From: Spirogloea muscicola
Taxonomy: Eukaryota; Streptophyta; Zygnematophyceae; Spirogloeales; Spirogloeaceae
Assembly (NCBI GenBank): GCA_009602725.1
Contig: WELB01000035.1
Span: 66,485 to 89,729, forward strand
Direction of reading: 5' to 3'
Length of the DNA: 23,245 nucleotides
In this document: positions 10,773 to 18,253 of the stretch, in pieces
Layout of the letters: each line of letters starts with the position of its first letter
Position numbering within the stretch: the stretch's first letter is position 1
Program-made: the position numbers and the translations under genes
The notes under the pieces: generated by a model
Database searches by the model: none
What the model was told of the DNA's origin: nothing
The model's input: the letters and a program-made list of their open reading frames with translations, nothing else

Positions 10773-11124
10773 NNNNNNNNNNNNNNNNNNNNNNNNNNNN
10801 NNNNNNNNNNNNNNNNNNNNNNNNNNNNNNNNNNNNNNNNNNNNNNNNNNNNNNNNNNNNNNNNNNNNNNNNNNNNNNNNNNNNNNNNNNNNNNNNNNNN
10901 NNNNNNNNNNNNNNNNNNNNNNNNNNNNNNNNNNNNNNNNNNNNNNNNNNNNNNNNNNNNNNNNNNNNNNNNNNNNNNNNNNNNNNNNNNNNNNNNNNNN
11001 NNNNNNNNNNNNNNNNNNNNNNNNNNNNNNNNNNNNNNNNNNNNNNNNNNNNNNNNNNNNNNNNNNNNNNNNNNNNNNNNNNNNNNNNNNNNNNNNNNNN
11101 NNNNNNNNNNNNNNNNNNNNNNNN
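10773..11124. other. Assembly gap (352 N)
   Basis: Undetermined bases. The gap probably contains more GC-rich repeat and the missing 5' exon(s) and promoter of the pinin gene. The true size is unknown. Confidence 0.95.
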
Positions 11125-11174
11125 ACCCGCCGCCGCCGCCGCCGCTCCACGGCGTCGTGCGCCCGGCGGCGGCC

Positions 11175-14100
11175 ATGGACGCCGACGCCGAGCCGCCCAC
11201 GAAGAAGCGCCTCCTGTCCGCCGTCGTAAAGGTCGGCTTATTTAATTCATTGATTGATTCCTCACCGTTACGATCGCGGCCATTGTGTGGAGCCTGTCAG
11301 GCTTTGATGAGGCTCTGCCATTGCCCGACTGCTGTGAGGTCCTATGAGCCAGTTGGTTAGAGTATGCGCCTGATAAGCGTGACGTCAGCGGTTCACGTCT
11401 ACTTAGGCCAACATCTCAAACAGTAAGAAGGAGAATCGCGGAAGTGGGGTTACTGGTAGAGTATAGCGTTGCCAAGGCTGAGGTCGAGGGTTCAAGTCCC
11501 TTGTTCCTCTCAGTGCAAGTGGACATCATCATCAGGATTTATACAAATCAGGAATGGTTAGCACATATGCCTGCCGCTGATTCGAGTTTCGTTAGTCCAG
11601 GTCGGCGATGGCGAGGTGCTGCGGCCAGACAGCGCGCGATCGGACGAGGGCCGGGCGGGGCGTGGCGACGGCGAGGCGCCCGACGGCCGCCGGTCGCGGC
11701 TGTACGACCGCTTCGATTGCCCGAGGGTAGCGCCCTGGGCTTGAACCCTTAACCCCTAAACCCTAAAACCTTAAAGCCCTAAAACCTAAACCCCTTATCT
11801 AAACCCTAAACCCTTAACCCTTAGCCGCTAACCACAGGCAGGAAGCCAGTGGCGCTCCATGTCCCTGGAAGAGCCGGCGCTAGAGCTCTCACTCCTTCCG
11901 TCGCGTTCGCCCACAGGATGAGCCGCCGCCCATCCCGGAGCCCTCGCCGCGCGTCCTGCCCAAGAACGACGACGAGCGCCTCGTCCGCCGCAACCGCCGC
12001 ATGTTCGGCGCGCTGCTCGTCGGCACACTCGAGGTCCGCTGCCTGGGAGCCCCACAAATGCCTGGCCAGCAACTCTTCTTGCTCCTGTAGCGGCCGGCTG
12101 AGCGCTCCATGTGCCGCGTGCCGCCTGGGGAATCACCGGGAGCAGAAGTTCCGAGAGGAGGACAAGCGGCTGCAGGGCAGCGAGGCTTTCTTACGCCGCA
12201 GTGAGACACTCAAGCGGGTGTGTAATGCGCCTCCTCCTCCTCCTCCTCCTCCTCCTACTGACCCTCCTCCTCCTCCTCCTCCTCCTCCTCCTTCCTGCAC
12301 GCTAAACCAAGTAAGCTACCAGAAGTTGCAAAGTGCATTGTGTGCCAGGGCTCAGCTTTGAGGGTCTCAGGTAGCAGTTCAGGTTTCTGGCAGCAAGATA
12401 TGATTGGTTTGCCTTAGCTGGCAGTTGTGCGTGTGTGTGCCTCTGGGCTTTGAGATATGTTGGTGCAAATGCGTAGCTGTCAAGTCACGCTACATATGAA
12501 GAGCTCGTCAGCTGTAAGAGATCACCTGACCTGGTCACAAAGTACATCCTAGTCCTGATTGCAAATGTGTGTGATGCTGTCCGCAGGCGGAGGCCAAGGC
12601 GGACGAGGAGCGGGAGCGTGCCCGGCAGAAATTCCGGGAAGAGGCTGCAGAGCGGCGCAAGCGCGAGCTGGTGCGCTGTGCATCCCACTGCCCGCCATTG
12701 TGCATTGGCCGCGTTCTGCTGGGATCATAGAATGTGGCGATCTATGCTCATGAGTTAGAAATCTCGTTGTTTCTGAACTCCTAGAACGTTGCGAGCAGAC
12801 GCTCAAGGTGAAGCTGGCGGCCAAGGTGGAGGAGAAGAGCCTGGAGCTGCTGTTCCTGCAGTGGCTCGCACACCACACACGGCTGCGGAGCTTCTTGCGC
12901 ACCACTGCCGAGCCGCACATCTACTTCCAGCCTGCCAAGCCCAGCGCCCCCTCCGACGAGCTCCACGCGAGCCAGCAGGCGGTCAGGCCGCCACTGCCAG
13001 GCCATGCCGTTGGCAAGCCGGAGGGCCTTGCCAGTGCCCGTGCAGAAGCAGCTCACACTTTGGCCGCTGCTTATCGAGCTTGTGGTTGCCTTCTGGACAT
13101 GTGCGTTGAGCGCAGATATTGGACGACTGGAAGAAAGAGCGGCGCATGGAGCTCTCGGCGGCCCAGAAGCAGGTCAGGCTTCTGCTTCTGGTCTCCATCA
13201 GGAGTATGGAGCTCCAGCAGAGGACGAGTCAACTCTGACAGCTCCATGGAGGCTGATCGACAAGGCCCTCTTTGACATACACATGGTGTGCAGCTCGCCG
13301 AGGAGCGCATGGCTGCCCTGGATGCGGAGCTGGCAAGGATGGCATCTCGGAGCAGTGGCGCCAGGAGGGGGCCACCACAGGGCACGGCGGCGCAGAATGG
13401 TGGAGAGGGTGGAGATGGTAGTGTCCTCGAGGTATAAGACATGCCCCTCTTCCGTGTCCTGGCCTTGTCAAGGTCCACACCTGCGTACATGTACTTGTAA
13501 CTGGAAGTAGATGGTCGCTTGCTGCTCGTATGTAGCCTGTGAGACACGGGTGTTGCTTGGCCATGATGTCGGTTCCGCTTGGTGATGCTGATGCAACAGG
13601 AGGGCGGTGCGTCGGCAATGGAGTTGGGCGGCGGTGAGGGTCGCGAGGAGGAAGCGCCGGACGAGGAGGAGGAGGAGGAGCCCGAGGTGGAGGTGGAGGA
13701 GCCGGGGGCAGGCGGTGATGAGGAGGACGAGGATGCTGCTGTCAGCCAAGTCGCTGCTGCTGTCGATGGGGTCGCAGAGGCAGAGGCTGTCGCGCCTGCC
13801 GACGCCGACGAGTCCGGCATGGCAGACGCGCCACAGGCGACGGCAGCAGCAGCAGCAGAAGGAGATGATGATCTTGTAGGGGTTGAGGCAGGCGCTGGCG
13901 GCCAGTCTGAGAGCAACGTTGCTGTCAATGGCAACAGCAACCAAGACATTGGTGCCGGTGATGCCACTGGCGATTATGGGGATGCTGGTGGTGGGGTGGC
14001 GACGTCGATGAAGGCGGAGAATGCGGCGGCGGGGGTGGCGCTGACGCTGATGACGACGGCGTCAAAGCTGACGGCGTCAGTGGCGGCGGGGGAGACGCCA

Positions 14101-14238
14101 CGCAGACGTGAAAGGTGGCCGAGCAGTGCGCTAGCAGGCCGGCTGCATCTCAAGTTGCCGAGCTTGATTGCGATTCCTTGCCAGCTTGACTCACATAGCT
14201 CCTTGGCATTGCAGGGTACATTAGTCAAAGTGTCCTGA
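11175..14238 (+). CDS. PNN: Pinin/SDK/MemA-family splicing-associated protein, 5'-incomplete, nine exons visible
   Basis: Predicted nuclear protein of the exon-junction/spliceosome periphery. Exons: 11175-11231, 11601-11726, 11917-12033, 12146-12217, 12587-12670, 12799-12981, 13116-13172, 13294-13431, 13600-14238. All eight introns are phase 0. Family marks are PPTKKRLLSAVVK, PRVLPKNDDERLVRRNRRMF, GALLVGTLEKFREEDK, a charged coiled coil (EAKADEERERARQKFREEAA), LELLFLQWLAHH and AEPHIYFQPAKP; these match the pinin domain. The last exon is acidic and low-complexity (Glu, Asp, Gly, Ala). The ATG at 11175 is only the first one after the gap; plant relatives carry an N-terminal coiled coil before the PPAKRRLSSAVVK-like stretch, so the real start is probably in the gap. 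Near 13990 the Asp/Gly pattern jumps to another frame ending at TGA 14109-14111. As read, the product is 490 aa. Confidence 0.8.
11338..11411 (+). tRNA. tRNA-Ile(GAT)-like sequence of organelle/bacterial type, probably a pseudogene
   Basis: A 74-nt stretch folds as a decayed cloverleaf. The anticodon arm (TGCGC, loop CTGATAA, GCGTG) gives anticodon GAT. GCCTGATAAGCGTGA and the AGTTGGTTAGAG D-arm match the bacterial/mitochondrial tRNA-Ile pattern, not the nuclear tRNA-Ile(AAT). The D-stem has two mismatches, the acceptor two and the T-stem one, so function is doubtful. It lies in intron 1 of the pinin gene, 26 nt before a tRNA-Gly-like sequence. Confidence 0.6.
11438..11510 (+). tRNA. tRNA-Gly(GCC)-like sequence of organelle/bacterial type, probably a pseudogene
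   Basis: A 73-nt cloverleaf candidate. The acceptor GCGGAAG / GTTCCTC has two mismatches. The D-arm region is CTGGTAGAG, the anticodon loop TTGCCAA (GCC), and the T-arm GAGGG-TTCAAGT-CCCTT pairs well. Box B (GGTTCAAGTCC) is intact. The layout resembles bacterial or mitochondrial tRNA-Gly more than the eukaryotic nuclear form. The anticodon stem has a G-G mismatch at its loop end. Confidence 0.6.
11744..11823 (-). repeat. Interstitial telomere-like tract (CCCTAAA on + strand)
   Basis: About eleven imperfect units (AACCCTT, AACCCCTA, AACCCTAA, ACCTTAA and similar), several exactly CCCTAAA. The tract sits inside intron 2 of the pinin gene. Its G-rich strand is the minus strand, so it points left, toward the tract at 6984-7054. 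Confidence 0.8.
12230..12295 (+). repeat. (CCT)n microsatellite in pinin intron 4
   Basis: Two runs of CCT units separated by an ACTGACC interruption, starting 12 nt after the 5' splice site at 12218. It is far from the 3' splice site (12586), so it is not the polypyrimidine tract of this intron. It is likely polymorphic. Confidence 0.85.
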
Positions 14239-14640
14239 TGATGAAAGAAAATCTAATTAGCTGCAAAGCATCTGAAGAGATGGATGCTTGCAGAGTGCTG
14301 AGACACATCAGTTGTGAGGCAGCCCATCTGAACCTTTGACCAAGGCTATCCTCCTGCAAGCTAGGCTTATTGACTATGCAGTCTGCATCCTCCTGCCTCC
14401 AGCTCCAATGTCGCGTGAAGTGGCACGGTGAAGTGGCAGAACGGTGCGTTGTCCGCAGTTGGAGCCAAGCTCAAGAGGCTGGCCAAGATTCTTAGCTGGA
14501 CGTGGCCACAGGTGCCACATTCGTGTCTTGACAGCAGCACCCTCGTGGCTAAGATGCTGGTCAAGCTGCCCCCCGGACATGAAGACCAATTTTAAGCACT
14601 CGATGCACGCGAGCTGGTGACGGTGCATGGGTTCTCTGAA
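14239..14640. other. 3' flank of the pinin gene
   Basis: Contains probable 3' UTR and intergenic sequence. ORFs on the minus strand (for example 14374-14700) have no recognisable motif. No RNA gene or repeat is seen. Confidence 0.4.
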
Positions 14641-14766
14641 GGATGAGGGTAGAAGAACAGCAGAGGCGGCCCAGTTGCTGCAGCGGAGAATACTTCGCAT
14701 GCTACTGCATGGTTTGGGCAGAGGAGGCGGGAGAAAGGAAGCAAGTGCGAGACAGAGCAGCTCTCA

Positions 14767-15170
14767 TCCTCGCCTTCTTTGCCCCATTGGGACGAGCTTC
14801 TCCTGGGAGAGCGGCTCTTCCAGAAGGAGGACGCTTCCAGGAGAGGGCGGAGGCTCGCCTAGTGGGGGCAAGGAGAGGCCAGCCCAGGAAAACGAGTGGA
14901 CAGAGCTCCAAGGGGCCAGATCCGCGGTGAAGAGGAAGAGGGGCGACGGCTGCGGAAGGGGACTTGGACGATCAGCTCGTTCCAAACGAGCAAGGAAGGC
15001 TCTCCCAGGACTCTTTCGGGTGAAAGAAGTGGCTCACCCAACGGGGGCAAGGGCTGTGAGAAGCCAGCCCGAGAAGGACTGACAAGGGTTTCGAAGGGGC
15101 CAAACGACCATTTACCTGCTTTCTTTCTCATTGGGGCTGGCCTCTCCCAGCCACCAGTCAATCTGGCCGC
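14767..15170. repeat. Older, diverged retroelement 3' modules
   Basis: At 14852-14920 and 15032-15105, minus-orientation sequences follow the same order as the young modules. They have GGCTCGCC or GGCTCACCC, then GGGGGCAAGG, then GCCAGCCC, a purine stretch, ACAGAGC or ACAAGGG, then AAGGGGCC. In the second, GGGCTG and CAGCCC can still pair. A + oriented relative with GGGGCTGG ... CCAGCC lies at about 15113-15160. The long ORFs here reflect GC-rich repeat, not genes. Confidence 0.5.
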
Positions 15171-15224
15171 GCCTTCCCAATGACGGAGGTGAGTGGCCCA
15201 TCCTTCCGCCCGTTCTGACATAGA

Positions 15225-15257
15225 AGAAAGGGCTCGCCCATTGAGGATAGGGGCTGG
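15225..15257 (-). mobile_element. Truncated retroelement 3' module
   Basis: AAAGGGCTCGCCCATTGAGG through GGGGCTGG, then the match stops abruptly. Only the terminal half-hairpin of the family is present. Confidence 0.65.
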
Positions 15258-15322
15258 CTAGTATGTTGTCGTGATTGGTAGAGTAGAGGAGTCCTTCCTC
15301 GGCTTCTCATTCTTCGGCTTTG

Positions 15323-15372
15323 GACATTGTCCATTCTTTTTGGGCTGGCTTTGCCAGCCCCTCTTTCTTTAT
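15323..15372 (+). mobile_element. Retroelement 3' hairpin module, + orientation, diverged tail
   Basis: CATTCTTTTTGGGCTGG-CTTTG-CCAGCCCC keeps the stem with a new loop. The segment after it (TCTTTCTTTATGAG) no longer matches CTATCCTCAATGGGCGAGC. Confidence 0.6.
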
Positions 15373-15609
15373 GAGTGGGGGCTGACAGGCTGGGAAGGGG
15401 GGGGAGCTGGAGTGGTACATAGCGTCTGACATAGCGTCTTCAGAAGAAGGAGCTCGCCCATTGAGGATAGGGGCTGGAACAGCCAGCCCAAAAAAGAAGC
15501 GTCTTCTGACATGATAGCGTCTTCAGGCCCTTTTCCGGTAGATGGGCGGCGGCGGTGGTTCACGAGGTTAGCGAGCCGCCCAGGAAAGGGAAGAACGGCC
15601 TATGGGGCC
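15373..15609. other. Spacer between retroelement copies
   Basis: Apart from the module at 15445-15500 this holds GCGTCTTC/TGACATA direct repeats around that insertion and a GC-rich stretch (15540-15600). No gene is recognised. Confidence 0.4.
15445..15500 (-). mobile_element. Retroelement 3' hairpin module, minus orientation
   Basis: Matches the module at 8010-8070 almost base for base from AGCTCGCCCATTGAGG to AGCCCAAAAAAGAA. It is then cut off and followed by GCGTCTTCTGACAT, which resembles the GCGTCTGACATAGCGTCTTC just upstream, so short direct repeats bracket it. Confidence 0.65.
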
Positions 15610-15875
15610 CGTGGCCCGTGCGCTGCACCTTCGTGCCGGGAGAGCCCTCGCTGCTGCCTCTGGCTCTGTCCAGGGGACCCACTTCCAGGACCCTAGCCTC
15701 TCTGATTTGCGGCTGCTTAGCAGGGGTTACTGAGTGATTTGTAGCTGCTTTCTCTCTTTGTGTGCTTTGGTCTCTTAGCGCTTCCTCTGGCTTCCTCTGG
15801 CCCCCTTCTCGTTCTTTGTTCATTCTTTTTTGGGCTGGCTTGTCCAGCCCCTATCCTCAATGGGCGAGCCCTTTC
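15610..15875 (+). mobile_element. Retroelement 3' end, + orientation
   Basis: Coding tail (ALHLRAGRALAAASGSVQG to LLSRGY, TGA at 15732-15734), pyrimidine-rich 3' UTR, hairpin with loop CTTGT, CAATGGGCGAGCC, ending CTTTCTATGG. It is the clearest complete 3' end in the window and appears nearly identical, inverted, to 9889-10157. Confidence 0.75.
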
Positions 15876-16050
15876 TATGGAGCCCAGCATCTCTGATCTG
15901 CGGCTGCTTAGCAGGGGTTACTGAGTGTCTCGTAGCAGCTTTGTTTCTGTTACTTAGCGCTTCCCCTGGCCCCCTTCTCGTACTCTGTTCATTCTTTTTC
16001 GGGCTGGTTGTTCCAGCCCCTATCCTCAATGGGCGAGCCCTTTCTATGGG
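15876..16050 (+). mobile_element. Second tandem retroelement 3' end
   Basis: Begins at about AGCCCAGCATCTCTGA, immediately after the previous copy's CTTTCTATGG end, and finishes with the same CTTTCTATGG. The copy is shorter at its 5' end and has loop TTGTT. Its UTR subtype matches the copy at 9351-9621, so two subtypes are joined in tandem. Confidence 0.7.
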
Positions 16051-16289
16051 GCGACGACGGGGCGCCCTCTCGCTCCCAGAAGCGGCTCCGCGAAGCATCG
16101 TGGAAGCCACCCTCCTTGCCCACGCGGCCTCCGCTGGCGCGGCCGCGCGGCCTGCTCCCTATGCCGGCGCGTGGCGGCGGCTCACCTGCGTGGCGCCCCC
16201 GGCCACGTGGCGCGCGCGGCGCCCTCCGACGTGGCGTNGCCGCCGCCGCTGTCGCAAACAGAATCTGCATGCGGTTGCATGCAATTCAT
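16051..16289. other. GC-rich segment of unknown nature
   Basis: A sharply GC-rich block with one ambiguous base at 16238 sits between the last retroelement copy and the 5S-like sequence. A + frame reads EAAPRSIVEATLLAHAA and WRRLTCVAPP, which look protein-like, but no partner exon, splice pattern or family is recognised. It could be an orphan exon or host DNA captured with the element. Confidence 0.3.
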
Positions 16290-16410
16290 GTCCTAGATCA
16301 TACCAGGGCCACCACACCGGGGATCCCATCAGAGCTCTGAAGTTCAGCTTCCTTGGGCCAGAACAGTACTGGGATGGGTGACCTCCTGGCATGCATGGGT
16401 GAACCCCTGG
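16290..16410 (+). rRNA. 5S rRNA-like sequence, probably a 5S pseudogene or 5S-derived SINE head
   Basis: GATCATACC, GGATCCCATCAGAGCTCTGA, AGTTCAGC, TTGGGCCAGAACAGTACT and GGGATGGGTGACCTCCTGG follow the plant 5S rRNA order. By eye, spacing over the 62 nt from ATCAGA to CTCCTGG equals that of the plant gene. The C-box region of the internal promoter is essentially intact. The 5' and 3' ends (GTCCTA, and CATGCATGGGTGAACCCC) cannot form helix I, and the helix II-III part is 2 nt longer than usual. A working 5S gene is therefore unlikely. Confidence 0.75.
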
Positions 16411-16720
16411 CATGTCTCGCGAGCAAGGCAGCCAGGCTGACCGCTGTGCTCACGGCTTGTGGGGCTGGAGCTGGCATGCAGCGCTCCTCGCACCCGCTAC
16501 GCAGTGCGTCGAGCCTGGATGAGCCAGCAACTCGTGGCAATCATGGCCATTGCACCGATAATCAGTAGATGGAGCAGTCAGGGTCCATCGCTGTTCCGGA
16601 ATCAGCAATGCCATTAGCTGTCTCTGACAACAAACACTACAAAATCAAAAAATCCAAAAGTTGCTTGCAAGAGGCCTGACAGGAGCTGCATAGGCCTGCC
16701 AGGAGGCCATCAGTAGAGCG
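16411..16720. other. Upstream region of the OBAP gene
   Basis: Likely promoter and 5' UTR. No TATA box, ORF or repeat stands out except a second TGGCATG(C/T) just after the 5S-like sequence. Confidence 0.4.
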
Positions 16721-18253
16721 ATGGCGTCCATGTCGAGCAAGGACGCGCCGGGCGGCCAGCTTCCGTCGTCCGCCGACGACATCCCCGGGCGGGCCAAGTA
16801 CACGAGCACCGCGGTGCTGGAGGCGGGCTCCAGCGTCATGCAGAGCTTTGCGCCCATCAACCAGATCTCCTCTGTACGTCACTCGACGCCTCTTGCTCGC
16901 CAGTTTCTCACTTGAGCTGGACGCTGCTGTTCCCTGTCACGTCGAGGCACTTGGCGTGAGGGTCTCGATCACGTCAAGCACTGTGCACGAGACCAAGTTG
17001 GTCATGCATACAGAGCGTGTGGTATATGCTATGGCAGCAGAGCTCACACCCCCCACCAAGCACCATGTCCTTCCTCTGTTGCAGCACGTGTGCACGTGGG
17101 CGCTGTACAGCCAGGACCTAGGCCGCAAGATCCAGACACACCACCACTGCGCGCGCCTCAACGAGGACTTCATGCAGTGCGTCGTGTACGACAACGACCA
17201 GGCCAATGCCCGCGTCATCGGTGAGGGCTCCAGCCCACCATGCCACGCTTGCCCATCCCTTCGTTTGGTCTTCTTTACAGGGCTCCTTCAGTCCGCCGTG
17301 CCGATGGCCCATCTAGTTACTGTGTGGTGGGTGCTGAATGTGCAGGTGTCGAGTACATCGTGAGCGACAAGCTTTTTGCCAACCTGCCGGAGGAGGAGAA
17401 GAAGCTTTGGCACTCGCACTACTATGAGGTACACGATCTGGTTTCTGGGAGGCACGGCTTTGTTCAGTGGAGGCCCAGGTTCTGAGGAAGGAGTACTGTG
17501 CTACACAATTACAGAGGATTCAGATCTTGCACTGCGCTCCATGCGCAGATCAAGACGGGTCTTTGGATGAACCCGGGCGTTCCCGAGATGGTGCAGCAGC
17601 AGGAGCTGAAGTCGCTTGCCAAGACGTATGGCAAGTTCTGGCTCACTTGGCAATTCGACCGAGGTATGGGTCGACCTTGTCGTCATTCCTTGTGTGAGAG
17701 TTAGGAAGATGACCCGGTGCCTCCGCCCTATGCTGCTTGGGGTGTTCATTGCAGGTTGCATCAAGTTGTCGTTTTGATCATCGTGTGCAGGAGACCGACT
17801 ACCGCTGGGCCCACCCAGCCTGATGGTGTCGCCGCAGGCTGAGGAGGCCGGCCAGATCCCCGCCCACATGGTTGCTGCCAGGGATGAGCAGTACGGCATC
17901 AGCACTGCTGAGAAGTGAGGCAGCCCTGCTTACCAGTCTCACATGCAGGAGTCCTGTGCAACCCACCTTCGCAGGCGCCGTACCAGTGCAGTCTTGTGCT
18001 ACTGGTAGTAGTGATAGTAGCGCGAGCTAGGTGCGCTCCTCACACATGACAGCTCTTTGTCCATGGTGCTGGCAGGGCGGAGAGTCGGAAGAATAGCATC
18101 GTGGAGCCGGAGGGAGGTATCGACCCCCTGGCTGACCATTGGAAGTCTGGCAAGGGCTGGGCGACGCGCGTCGAGGAGGTGGACATGAAGCTGACGGGCG
18201 AGACCCCACTATCGACGGCCGGCGCCACTACTTCGGGCTTGAAAGAAGAATGA
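16721..18253 (+). CDS. OBAP: Oil body-associated protein (OBAP, DUF1264), six exons
   Basis: Predicted lipid-droplet-associated protein of the plant OBAP family, linked in plants to oil-body stability; its biochemical activity is not known. Exons: 16721-16873, 17085-17220, 17346-17428, 17549-17663, 17791-17914, 18076-18253, summing to 789 nt (262 aa), near the family's usual length. Family signatures in order are [105 protein letters not shown] and YGISTAEK. The C-terminal part ([12 protein letters not shown]) also fits. The donor after exon 5 overlaps a stop: the unspliced reading is AAG TGA, so intron retention would yield a product about 59 residues shorter. No signal peptide or long membrane segment is seen. 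Confidence 0.9.

Noticed and set aside
10478-11360. Long ORFs crossing the N gap on both strands
   Set aside because: Their length comes from undetermined bases and CGG/GCC repeats; only the part from 11175 matches a known protein.
6984-11823. Simple end-to-end chromosome fusion as the origin of the facing telomere tracts
   Set aside because: The right-hand tract is inside intron 2 of pinin, with an exon of the same gene on each side, so a plain fusion point between the tracts would have split the gene; insertion during repair is easier to accept.
13071-13967. 298-codon minus-strand ORF opposite the pinin 3' exons
   Set aside because: It is Ser/Ala/Pro-rich low complexity, the complement of the acidic pinin tail, and shows no domain.
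14627-15221. Overlapping ORFs of 95-151 codons on both strands
   Set aside because: They lie in GC-rich diverged repeat modules; several frames are open at once, which indicates composition, not coding.
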